A stretch of 64,000 nt of DNA from Bog-473 sp963838835 (GTDB lineage Bacteria > Actinomycetota > Acidimicrobiia > Acidimicrobiales > RAAP-2). Within the stretch, counting starts at the first letter, position 1, and each line of letters begins with the position of its first letter. The DNA is taken from contig CAWITA010000024.1 in assembly GCA_963838835.1 (NCBI GenBank), positions 180,247 through 244,246 on the forward strand, written 5' to 3'. Shown here piece after piece: positions 25,248 to 33,302 of this stretch. A model generated the notes under the pieces. The model ran no database searches. It worked only from the letters and a program-made list of their open reading frames with translations, and was not told where the DNA came from. The position numbers and the translations under genes are program-made.

Positions 25248-26360
25248 TCATGTGCGCCAAATTCGCACGCCGCCTCGGCTGAGGTGAGTCGGGAGAACCT
25301 GGAACCGAGGATCAGCGTCGCGGAGGGCATCGAGCATCCGTCGCTTGACGCTCATGTCGGGCCCGCACAGGATGGTCATGCTCCCGCCATTGCCACCGGC
25401 GCCATTGACCTTCCATCCCAACGCGCCGTGGGCTAGCGCTATCTCTATTGCCAACTGCGCCTCTCTGCCGACCAGGCTCGGGTGAAGGTCCCCTTGGACG
25501 TCGGTGTTCTGGGTCATCGTTCGGCCCAACGCTGCAAAATCCGACGCCAGTACTGCGTCTCTCGCGAGCTCCGCCGCGCGGCGCAGCATCGCGAGATGTC
25601 GCGAGCTCTCGCTCTCATGTTGCAGGCGGGCGATCACCCGGTCATGGACCTCCGATGACACGTGTCCGTGCCCGAGGAACACCAGCACCAGGCGCCGATT
25701 CAGCTCCCACCAGACCGTGTCCGACACCGTCAACTGCGACACCGACGCACGCGGATAGGCGGGCATCTCGATGTAGTTGATTCCCCCGAACGCTGCGCAC
25801 AGCTGGTCCTGGATACCCGACTCGATCCCGAGACGATCGACTTCGATGCGGTGGGCGACAGATGCGATCTGCTCCAGCGTCATGCGACCGGAGTTGAGCG
25901 AGTCCAGGGCGCCCACCAGTGCAACCGTGACCGATGCCGATGTGCCCGTCGAGGCACCGGCGGGAGCCTCCGAGAAGACGTTGATCTCGATCGAGACGTG
26001 GTCTGGCACGCCGATCTCATCGATCGTCGCCTCGAGCAGTCGGTGACGATCTGGCAGGGCGCCGGGCTTGAACATGTAGCGTTCGCCGTAGTTCTCGGCG
26101 TGGAGCACGATCCGCTCTGGCAGTGATCCGCGGGGGTGAACCCGGATCTGTACTTCGACGCATGGGTGTACGCCGATGTTGAATACCTTGCCGTGGCCAG
26201 AGAACCACGTGTCGGTCCATCCGCCGTTGTCGCAGATCCTGATCGGAGCCACAGCATTGACGATTTGTAACGGAGTCTCGTGCTCATCCACCAAGCTCAT
26301 CATGCCCCGAGCTGAGGTCCGATTACCGATTCGCCGTTCCTGCGGAGTTGGTATATCCAT
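25248..26360 (-). CDS. GHMP-family sugar kinase
   Basis: About 370 residues. Candidate starts are ATG 26360 and the ATG pair near 26303; the longer frame to 26432 would overlap the divergent thioesterase start. APIRICDNGGWTDTWFSGHG is motif 1 of D-glycero-D-manno-heptose 7-phosphate and fucose/arabinose kinases. The phosphate loop FSEAPAGASTGTSASVTVAL (motif 2) is at about residue 130, and WKVNGAGGNGGSMTIL is motif 3. The family phosphorylates a sugar C1 hydroxyl with ATP, usually for nucleotide-sugar synthesis. No other heptose gene is adjacent. Confidence 0.85.
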   Translation of the reverse strand: MDIPTPQERRIGNRTSARGMMSLVDEHETPLQIVNAVAPIRICDNGGWTDTWFSGHGKVFNIGVHPCVEVQIRVHPRGSLPERIVLHAENYGERYMFKPGALPDRHRLLEATIDEIGVPDHVSIEINVFSEAPAGASTGTSASVTVALVGALDSLNSGRMTLEQIASVAHRIEVDRLGIESGIQDQLCAAFGGINYIEMPAYPRASVSQLTVSDTVWWELNRRLVLVFLGHGHVSSEVHDRVIARLQHESESSRHLAMLRRAAELARDAVLASDFAALGRTMTQNTDVQGDLHPSLVGREAQLAIEIALAHGALGWKVNGAGGNGGSMTILCGPDMSVKRRMLDALRDADPRFQVLPTHLSRGGVRIWRT

Positions 26361-26366
26361 TGCGCA

Positions 26367-26815
26367 ATGACGATGCACCCTGAGTCCGAGACGACCAAGC
26401 TCCACAAGCAGGCCCTTGAGCGTGGCGAGCACCTGTTCCAGCAGCTCGGGACGCGCGAAAGCCGTCGCCCGACGGTCACCGCGTGATCGAGATGGACATC
26501 CGCCCCGAGTTCTCGAATGTACGTGGGGCGCTACAGGGCGGACTGATCGCGGTGCTGATCGATGTCTGTGCTGGGCGTCTCGCTTATCAGTCCTACGACT
26601 ACGAAAATGGATTTAGTTCGGCGACGTCGGATCTCAACGTTCATTTTCTGTCCCCGGTGACCGTCGGGCCGGCCCACGCGGAGGCCTGGATCGTGCGGCA
26701 GGGGCGAACGAACTTCGTGCTACAGGTAGAAGTTACGGACGTCGGTCGCGCCAACAAGTTGGCAGCCGTTTCGACCGTCGCCTTCACGGTGTTGCCTCCC
26801 CGTGTTGAGGAGTGA
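26367..26815 (+). CDS. PaaI-type hotdog thioesterase with probable frameshift
   Basis: A clean frame starts at GTG 26483 (VIEMDIRPEFSNVRGALQGG) and gives the hotdog core GGLIAVLIDVCAGRLAY through VHFLSPVTVGPAHAEAWIVR. In another frame ATG 26367 encodes MTMHPESETTKLHKQALERG and EHLFQQLGTRES, a plausible missing N-terminus. 449 bases plus one gives exactly 150 codons, so one base is probably missing near 26460. PaaI-type enzymes hydrolyse acyl-CoA thioesters. Divergent from the GHMP kinase. Confidence 0.65.
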
Positions 26816-26895
26816 AGTGGGAGGCCAGGAGCAATGTGCCTCGTCCCGCATCGGAGAACATCCGAACGGACTGCAGGCGAGCTAGACGATCCCCA

Positions 26896-28911
26896 TTAGC
26901 TCCAGAGGGGATCGAGGTCGACGACGACCGACTGGGTCGCCGGTGCCTGTACGTCCATCCGAGGGCGCTTCTCTTCGACGAGGTCGAGCGTCCCTCGGAC
27001 TTCATCGGTCACGAACCGGCTCAGTGGGGCGAGGCTATGTCGATCGTCATGAGCGAAGCGATGATGCGGCATGCGGAGTGGTGCGTAGAGGTGGAGCTGG
27101 TCACGGGCTCTGGTGACAGCGACGTAGAAGAGTCGCCGCTCCTCCGCAAGCCCTTCGGGCGTCCGCAGGGCCATGTCAACGGGAATGGCACCGTCGACGA
27201 CGTGGGGCACGTAGACGATCGACCACTCGAGGCCCTTGGCCGAGTGGATGGTGGAGATCACCAAATAGTCCTCATCGAGGTGCGGTGGCCCTGCGAGGTC
27301 GCCACTCGAGACGGGCGGGTCCAAGGTCAGCTCGGCCAACCAAGCCGGGAGGTCATCAACCATCGAGGCGCTGTCGACGAGACGTTCGAGGTCCTGCACC
27401 CGGGTTGGAGCGTCGTCATAGCGGCTTTCGAGGAGCGGCCGGATGGCCCGCAGAACCGAGCCAGCCTGACCGCCCGCGGTCTCCTCGCCCCTAGCCGCCA
27501 GGAGCCCTGAGAGGGAAGCCGAGATCTCGGTTCGGGTATTCGGTGGGGCGGCGGCGGCGAGCTCTGGCCAACGAGACAACGCGTCCGCCTCGGACGGCCG
27601 GACCGCCTCGAGCAGCGCCTTCGCTCGTGTGGGGCCGATGTTGCGGTGCAGTCGGAGGATCCGGTACCACGCGACCTCGTCGTGGGAGTTGTCGAGCAGC
27701 CGGGCGGCAGACACGAAGTCTTTGACGTGAGCTGCTTCGAGGAAGCGGAGACCGCCATACTTCCGATACGGGACCTTCCGCACCGCGAGCTCAACTTCGA
27801 CCAGGTCACTGTGATGACCGGCACGCACGAGTACCGCCTGCTGGCGAAGCTGGATGCCGGTCTCGTAGGCCTGAAGAACTCGGTTGACGATCGCCCGGGC
27901 TTCCCAAGCTGCGTCGTAGCAGCGGTTCAGACTGGGCTTTGTCCCCGCACCCCGATCGCTGTGAAGGTGAAGTCGAGGCTCTCCCTCGGGTGCAGGACGG
28001 ATTGCGTTCGCGACGTCCAGCACACTCTGTCTCGAGCGGAAGTTTCGTTCGAGCTGGATGGTCACCGAGTCCGGATAGCAGCCGACGACTTGGCGCAGGT
28101 GGCCCGGGTCTGCGCCTCGGAACCCGTAGATCGCTTGGGCCTCGTCGCCGACCACGGTGAGACCCCTTCCCTGCGGGGCCAGAAGCCTGACAAGGTCGAC
28201 CTGGAGGCTGTTCACGTCTTGGTACTCATCGACCAGCACGTAGCGAAAGTGGCTCGCCAGGCGTGGACCGAGCTCGTCGTGGCTCAGGAGGGCACGCCAA
28301 TAGAGGAGGAGATCGTCGAAATCCAATAAGGCGGAGCGGCGCTTGCGGGCGGTGAAGTCCCGGAACAGCCCAGCGATCAACTCGAGATGCGGTTCGCACC
28401 ACGGGTACTCCGAGGGCACCAGGTCGCGCAGTGTGCGTCCGGTGTTGATGCATCGGGAGTAGATGTCGACGAGAGTGGAGGGTCTCGGGAACCTGCTCGA
28501 TGTCCCGGTCAGCGCATGGTCGTTTCGCAGCAGGTCCATCAGGTCGCAGGCCCCTGCCGGATCCAGGACCCCGTATCCCTTGGGCAGGTTGAGCACCTCC
28601 GCGTAGCCGGCCACGTACCGGTGGGCCACGGCATGGAAGGTGCCACCCTGGGGGCGCTCTCCGCTGCGGAGAGCCGCGAGATCGCGAGCCCGGGTCAACA
28701 TCTCGTCGGACGCTCGGCGGGTGAAGGTGAGGAGCAGGATTCGATCCGGCGGCACTCCTCGGTCGAGGAGACACGCCACGCGCGAGGTCAGCGCCCGTGT
28801 CTTGCCGGTTCCCGCCCCCGCCACGACGACCAGTGGTGAATCGCCGTGTGTTGCGATCGCAAGCTGGGCTTCATCGAGCCCCTGGTCCCACGCCAATTGG
28901 ACAGCGAACAT
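26896..28911 (-). CDS. UvrD/PcrA-like superfamily 1A DNA helicase
   Basis: 671 residues from the ATG at 28911; the frame stays open to 29157, but an SOS-type box overlaps this start. Motifs in order: Q-motif LDEAQLAIATHGDSPLVVVA, Walker A AGAGTGKTRAL, Ia FTRRASDEML, II VLVDEYQDVNSLQ, III VVGDEAQAIYGFRGADP, IV QLERNFRSRQSVLDVANAI, V STIHSAKGLEWSIVYVPHV, VI RRLFYVAVTRARDQLHL. This is a 3'-5' helicase of DNA repair. Slightly shorter than housekeeping UvrD1 (about 750), so it is probably a UvrD2- or PcrA-like paralogue. Confidence 0.93.
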   Translation of the reverse strand: MFAVQLAWDQGLDEAQLAIATHGDSPLVVVAGAGTGKTRALTSRVACLLDRGVPPDRILLLTFTRRASDEMLTRARDLAALRSGERPQGGTFHAVAHRYVAGYAEVLNLPKGYGVLDPAGACDLMDLLRNDHALTGTSSRFPRPSTLVDIYSRCINTGRTLRDLVPSEYPWCEPHLELIAGLFRDFTARKRRSALLDFDDLLLYWRALLSHDELGPRLASHFRYVLVDEYQDVNSLQVDLVRLLAPQGRGLTVVGDEAQAIYGFRGADPGHLRQVVGCYPDSVTIQLERNFRSRQSVLDVANAIRPAPEGEPRLHLHSDRGAGTKPSLNRCYDAAWEARAIVNRVLQAYETGIQLRQQAVLVRAGHHSDLVEVELAVRKVPYRKYGGLRFLEAAHVKDFVSAARLLDNSHDEVAWYRILRLHRNIGPTRAKALLEAVRPSEADALSRWPELAAAAPPNTRTEISASLSGLLAARGEETAGGQAGSVLRAIRPLLESRYDDAPTRVQDLERLVDSASMVDDLPAWLAELTLDPPVSSGDLAGPPHLDEDYLVISTIHSAKGLEWSIVYVPHVVDGAIPVDMALRTPEGLAEERRLFYVAVTRARDQLHLYAPLRMPHHRFAHDDRHSLAPLSRFVTDEVRGTLDLVEEKRPRMDVQAPATQSVVVDLDPLWS

Positions 28912-28918
28912 ATGTTCG
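28905..28918 (-). promoter_or_regulatory. LexA-type SOS box at the helicase start
   Basis: CGAAC-ATAT-GTTCG is a perfect 14-base palindrome matching the actinobacterial/Gram-positive LexA consensus CGAAC-N4-GTTCG. It overlaps the first codons of the UvrD-like helicase (ATG 28909-28911). Overlap with the start suggests a leaderless or very short-leader transcript repressed by LexA. Confidence 0.75.
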
Positions 28919-29343
28919 TATGTTAGCCACTTCGCTTCGGGCGGGCCGACGAGGAGGCTCGTTGCCGCCCTGCCGTGGGTGGTCGATCCATGGGGAAGGA
29001 AGACGACGAACGTGGCACCCTTTTCCCGCCGAAATGGAGAAGGACCTGGTGCAGCGCACACTTCCAGGTGCAGACGCCCGAGCGCCGTCGTTTCGGGCGT
29101 TTCGGCGGGCGGAGGGGGCTTCTGCTTCCGCCGCGGGAGGACGGTTCCCTTCAGCACGGCGAAGCTCTCCGAGCTGTACCCGACGCACAGGGCATTCGAG
29201 CGTCAGTGAGATCGGGCGATTGCCGTCGGTGTCACGGCCGGATGTCTGTCGCCCGCCGACGCCAAAGCGCTGGACCGTGTCGCCGAGCATGCGTCTCGGG
29301 GCGGCCGACGCCATCTCGGTTCTGCCGATGTGGCCAGCGCTCG
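28919..29343. other. Upstream region of the helicase gene
   Basis: About 425 bases without a supported gene. In-frame upstream codons of the helicase are present but lack helicase-family content (Pro/Arg-rich). TAACAT at 28921-28926 (minus strand) is a possible -10 element. Confidence 0.4.
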
Positions 29344-29946
29344 TCAGGAACGCACGCCTTCGGAGCATCCTGAGCGATGGCCAGACCCGTCGAGAACGGC
29401 TCCACACTCGGGGCACACCAAGCCGATCCAGCACGCTGGGTCGCCACCGTGATCGACAGGTGTCTGGGCACGCGTCTCCTGGTCCCGACCGGCAGCGAGA
29501 AGGTCCAAGGAGAAGCGGACCTTGCCGATCGGTCCCACCTCGTGGTCCATCTCGGGCGGGATCGCCTGTTCGGTACCGCCCACGAGTTCGACGTCCAAGG
29601 GCGGTTGCGTCGCCATCGAAAACTGAAGACGACCGTCGTGGACGTGGATTCGTCCCCAGCAACCAGGACCGAGGCGGTGGGACTGACGAAGACCAGCGGG
29701 CAGGGTCTGCTCGTCCCACTGCGGGCTTGTGCGCACCAAGCGCAGGTTGGCGGGAAGCTCGGTTCGGTCGCAAAGCCGGCACTCAAGGGGCTTGCCGATG
29801 CGGCCGGAGCGTCCGGCTGCGCTTTGCACCCAGGGCCTTTCCTCGAACGGGGGGCGATGCCGGACGTGCTGATCGTGGCCGCACGAGAGCTCGGCGACCA
29901 AGTCGTCTTCAGCGTCGTGGTGGTAGCCGGTGATCGCTCTCGGCAC
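29344..29946 (-). CDS. DUF3565-DUF1971 fusion protein
   Basis: 200 residues. Residues 1-65 match DUF3565: AITGYHHDAEDDLVAELSCG, HDQHVRHRPPFEERPWVQSA and LECRLCDRTELP, with Cys/His residues that could bind a metal. Residues about 65-150 match DUF1971, the cupin-like N-terminal part of some tellurite-resistance TehB proteins: LPAGLRQSHRLGPGCWGRIH and MDHEVGPIGKVRFSLDL. A Cys pair near the end (CPECGAVL) is a further zinc-ribbon-like motif. Each DUF is known alone; together they suggest a metal-binding cytoplasmic stress protein, by inference. It stands alone. Confidence 0.75.
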   Translation of the reverse strand: MPRAITGYHHDAEDDLVAELSCGHDQHVRHRPPFEERPWVQSAAGRSGRIGKPLECRLCDRTELPANLRLVRTSPQWDEQTLPAGLRQSHRLGPGCWGRIHVHDGRLQFSMATQPPLDVELVGGTEQAIPPEMDHEVGPIGKVRFSLDLLAAGRDQETRAQTPVDHGGDPACWIGLVCPECGAVLDGSGHRSGCSEGVRS

Positions 29947-30233
29947 TGCCCTCAGCCTACGGGCGCGTCTTCGTCAAGCGCTTCGGCTGGTACCGCATGG
30001 GACGAGCCGGGTCACGGGCACGGCTCTCCGGGACCAAGTGCTGCCACCCGCCGAGAAGTCGTTCGGCAAAACTCGATGAGATTGGGTGTCGGCGGATAGA
30101 GTCTGGGGTGGTCTCGATGAATTGTGTCAACGGCCGACTGCGCGGGACGACGTCATTCCGAAGGTGCCGCAAGGGCGTCTTGGCGCCAACCCATCCTTTG
30201 ATTCGTCAAGTCGCCATGTCGAGTTGAATCGCA
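29947..30233. other. Divergent gap upstream of the DUF202 pair
   Basis: No recognised gene. Promoters for the DUF3565-DUF1971 and DUF202 genes are expected here. Confidence 0.4.
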
Positions 30234-30665
30234 GTGTCCGACGAGGAGCCGGGATTCAAATCGGTGAAGGGCGCCCAGAGCGAGAAGAAGTCCGAGAGAC
30301 CTTCGGTCGCCGACGGCACTGACCCGCACCGTGGGGAGGATCCCGACGTTCGATTCACCTACGCCAACGAGCGCACTTTCCTGGCCTGGAACCGCACCGC
30401 CCTGGCGCTCATCGCGACCGGAGTGGCTGCCACGCAGCTCCTGCCGAAACTCCAGGTGGAGTGGGGCCGCCGGCTCTTGGGGCTCCCGCTTATCGCCCTC
30501 GGGGCGGCCGTGGCAGCGGAGAGTTTTCGGCAGTGGCGCGCCAACGAGCGCGCCATGCGGCAACATGAGCCCCTTCCACGTTCGTGGATGCCCTTCATCC
30601 TCACTCTCGGCATCGTGGCGATTGGCGCGCTCGCCGTCGCGCTCGCCGCCTTGGGGAGCCCCTGA
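30234..30665 (+). CDS. DUF202 membrane protein (YidH-like), first of a pair
   Basis: 143 residues from GTG 30234. A charged N-terminal tail of about 38 residues precedes the DUF202 signature FTYANERTFLAWNRTALALI (NERTxLAWxRT). Three hydrophobic segments follow, at about 53-70, 80-97 and 122-140. The family is of unknown function; members are small inner-membrane proteins often found in pairs. The next DUF202 gene starts seven bases after this stop. Confidence 0.88.
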   Translation: MSDEEPGFKSVKGAQSEKKSERPSVADGTDPHRGEDPDVRFTYANERTFLAWNRTALALIATGVAATQLLPKLQVEWGRRLLGLPLIALGAAVAAESFRQWRANERAMRQHEPLPRSWMPFILTLGIVAIGALAVALAALGSP

Positions 30666-30671
30666 ACGACG

Positions 30672-31001
30672 ATGGCGAGCGAACCGGAGCCGACCGACAG
30701 CGGTCTCGCCGCCGAACGCACGGCCCTTGCCTGGAACCGTTCGGGTCTGGCCGTCGTGGTCTGCGTCGCAGTGGTCGTGCGTCACCTCTGGCCACTGCAC
30801 GGCGTGGACGAGGATCTCGCTCTGGGTCTCGTTGCAGGCGCTGCGGTCGTGTGGGTCGTGGTCCTTTTGGTCCTCACGCTCTCGAGCGGCAGCCGCGGTG
30901 CGTACGTGCCCAGAGGGTCTGGCGTTTTCGCCCTGATGACCGCCGGGACCGTCATCCTGGCCGTGGCCGGCTTCATACTGGCCTTTGTGGCCGCACCCTG
31001 A
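30672..31001 (+). CDS. DUF202 membrane protein, second of a pair
   Basis: 109 residues. LAAERTALAWNRSGLAVVVC is the same AERTxLAWxRS signature as the preceding gene. Three hydrophobic segments (about 22-38, 50-68, 85-105) make up the rest. Close spacing (six bases) implies co-translation and a hetero-oligomer with the first protein, which is inference. Confidence 0.88.
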   Translation: MASEPEPTDSGLAAERTALAWNRSGLAVVVCVAVVVRHLWPLHGVDEDLALGLVAGAAVVWVVVLLVLTLSSGSRGAYVPRGSGVFALMTAGTVILAVAGFILAFVAAP

Positions 31002-31095
31002 ACGCACATCGACCCCGTCGGTCACGAGGTGTCCGCTCGCGTAACCTCGGGAGGGCCCCGACGAGGGGTCGGGCCGACCTACCCGGAGAAAGCGA

Positions 31096-32160
31096 ATGAC
31101 GGGCGAGCGGACCTATCGCGTCGTGCAGTGGACCACCGGCAACGTCGGGACCCGTACCGCCCTGGCGGTGTTGGCCAACCCGGACTACGAGCTCGTTGGC
31201 TGTTACGCCTGGAGCCCCGACAAGGTCGGTCGTGACGTCGGCGAGCTCATCGGGACGGACCCAACCGGTGTGATCGCGACCGATGACGTCGATGCCTTGC
31301 TTGCTCTGAAACCTGACTGCGTCGTGTACAACCCGAAGTGGCTCGACATCAGCGAGCTGGTGCGAATCCTCGAGGCGGGCGTGAACGTCGTCGCCACCGC
31401 GGCATTCATCACCGGCCACTGGCTCGGGGAGGGGCGCCAGCGCCTGATCGAGGCCTGCGAGCGAGGCGGCAGCTCGCTGTTTGGATCGGGCATGAACCCC
31501 GGGCTGGCCAACCTCCTCGGCATCGTGGTGGCCGGGATATGTGTCCGCGTCGACTCGGTGCGTGTCCTCGAGTCCGTCGACTCCACCGGTTACGACTCGC
31601 CCGAGACCGAGCGGCCCGTCGGCTTCGGTCGCCCGATCAACGACCCGCGCCTGCCGGCAATGGTGGCCGACGGTACGGTGGTGTTCAGCGATGCCGTCCA
31701 CCTGATGGGCGAGGCCCTCGAGCTCGAACTGACCTCTATCCGGTGCGAGGCTTCGTTTGCCGAGACGACCGAAGTCGTCGTGATGGACTCATGGGAGATC
31801 GAACCGGGCTGCGTTGCCGGCATCGAAGCAAGCTGGCAGGGCTGGGTGGACGACCGCAAGATGATCTCCCTCGACGTGCGATGGCGCAAGGGCCAGACCC
31901 TCCAGCCCGACTGGCCCGTGGAGCACGGCTACGTGGTCGAAGTCCACGGCCTGCCCTCCGTGCGCACCAAGCTCGAGGTCTTTGCCCCGCCCGACTTCGC
32001 GGCGTCGTCGTTCAAGGACTACATGGTGCTCGGCATGATCATGACCGGACTGCCGGCGGTGAACGCGATCCCGTCGGTGTGCGCCGCGAGGCCGGGGATC
32101 GTGACGTACCTCGACATCGCAGTTCCGGCACCGACTGGTTGGTCCGTCCTTCCCCCCTAG
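31096..32160 (+). CDS. DapB-like NAD(P)H-dependent amine dehydrogenase family protein
   Basis: 354 residues from ATG 31096. RVVQWTTGNVGTRTALAVLA is the N-terminal Rossmann loop (GxxG) of dihydrodipicolinate-reductase-like proteins. LFGSGMNPGLANLLGIVVAG is a family-specific central motif shared with 2,4-diaminopentanoate dehydrogenases. The C-terminal half has the mixed domain typical of the mycobacterial and acidimicrobial members. Proposed roles include deamination or imine reduction; the exact substrate cannot be read. It stands between the DUF202 pair and the nitrobindin-like gene. Confidence 0.8.
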   Translation: MTGERTYRVVQWTTGNVGTRTALAVLANPDYELVGCYAWSPDKVGRDVGELIGTDPTGVIATDDVDALLALKPDCVVYNPKWLDISELVRILEAGVNVVATAAFITGHWLGEGRQRLIEACERGGSSLFGSGMNPGLANLLGIVVAGICVRVDSVRVLESVDSTGYDSPETERPVGFGRPINDPRLPAMVADGTVVFSDAVHLMGEALELELTSIRCEASFAETTEVVVMDSWEIEPGCVAGIEASWQGWVDDRKMISLDVRWRKGQTLQPDWPVEHGYVVEVHGLPSVRTKLEVFAPPDFAASSFKDYMVLGMIMTGLPAVNAIPSVCAARPGIVTYLDIAVPAPTGWSVLPP

Positions 32161-32455
32161 ATGGTTCGCCCGACGGCGCACCGTGGGTCAATTCGAGGAG
32201 TAGACCGGCTCTCCCTCAGGGTCGTACGCACAGGCTGGAGGGGTCAAATTCGTCTTCAGCTCCCGGTGCGGTCCATCGTCGGTCCAGAGAAGGACCTGGT
32301 GGGGGCGCTCGCGGCGGCGGAAAGGTGGCGGGAATTCTTCCGGGACACGATTCGTTCGTAAATTGCCTGGACATGAAACCCCGCGACCACGAAGCCGAGC
32401 ACTTGGGACACGTTCAAGATCAGTCCCAACCGCCCACGGGCAGGACGAGAACACA
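32161..32455. other. Intergenic stretch, nothing recognised
   Basis: Non-coding gap before the nitrobindin-like gene. A run of C at the end of the preceding gene and a GGGACACG segment are the only notable words. Confidence 0.35.
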
Positions 32456-33157
32456 ATGAGTTCGCTGGAGGATCCCTACGGAAACGACATCTACACCGAG
32501 CCGTCCGGCGACCCCGACACCTTGTCGAATCTCGGTCCACTCGGTCCCATGGCGGGGACTTGGGAGGGGGCCAAGGGGTCCGACCAGCATCCCGTGGCCG
32601 AGGGAACGCAGCACGACGTCTTCATCGAGCACTACGAGCTTCAAGCGATCGACTTCCAAACCAATGGACCTCAACTGTTTTACGGCCTGCGCTACCACAC
32701 CCACATCTTGAACCCCAACGAAGCCCCCACGTTCCACGACCAGGTTGGTTACTGGCTCTGGGAACCGTCGGCGTGCGCGGTGACCCTCACCCTTGGAATC
32801 CCTCGTGGGCAAGTGCTCCTCGCCAGCGGTCCGGCCGAAACCGGTGCCAAGGAGTTCGAGCTCACAGCAACGGTGGGCTCAGAAGTCCATGGCATTTTGT
32901 CCAACCCGTTTCTGGATCGGGCCTTTCGGACGCTCAGCTACCGCGTGCGCGTGACGATCAATGACGATGGCACCTGGTCGTACGAAGAAGAAGGCGTGCT
33001 CGACATCCCAGGGAGTGACGAACCTTTTCGCCATATCGACCGCAACACGCTCTCCAGGGTCGCTGCACCCGTTCCAAATCCATTGGCCCAGATGGCCGCC
33101 CCTGACAACAGCCTCGGGATCGGAAGCCTGCGAAACCAAAGCGGGGGTCTCCTCTGA
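32456..33157 (+). CDS. Nitrobindin/FABP-like haem-binding beta-barrel protein
   Basis: 233 residues from ATG 32456; an upstream in-frame start at 32363 gives a tail with no family content. NLGPLGPMAGTWEGAKGSDQ holds the GxWxGxG motif opening the nitrobindin (DUF1794, THAP4-like) barrel. HDQVGYWLWEPSACAVTLTL and DGTWSYEEEGVLDIPGSDEP are later barrel strands. Bacterial nitrobindins bind haem via a His near the C-terminus and isomerise peroxynitrite. FRHIDRNTL is a candidate ligand region, unproven. Longer than minimal nitrobindin (about 165). Confidence 0.8.
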   Translation: MSSLEDPYGNDIYTEPSGDPDTLSNLGPLGPMAGTWEGAKGSDQHPVAEGTQHDVFIEHYELQAIDFQTNGPQLFYGLRYHTHILNPNEAPTFHDQVGYWLWEPSACAVTLTLGIPRGQVLLASGPAETGAKEFELTATVGSEVHGILSNPFLDRAFRTLSYRVRVTINDDGTWSYEEEGVLDIPGSDEPFRHIDRNTLSRVAAPVPNPLAQMAAPDNSLGIGSLRNQSGGLL

Positions 33158-33302
33158 ACCAAGCCACTCTGCAGAGTGAGCGACAAGATCGCCTCTTGCG
33201 CCGCGAAACCCGGGGCAAGGTGATGGACGCGACACGGCACCCGGTTCCATCGCGCGGAGGGCCCGGCCGGCCGTGCCGCTCTGGTCGTCGCTCTTCCCTC
33301 CG

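Noticed and set aside
33165..33178. CACTCTGCAGAGTG palindrome after the nitrobindin-like gene considered as a terminator
   Set aside because: Perfect but has no loop and no T tract; too short to be a confident terminator.
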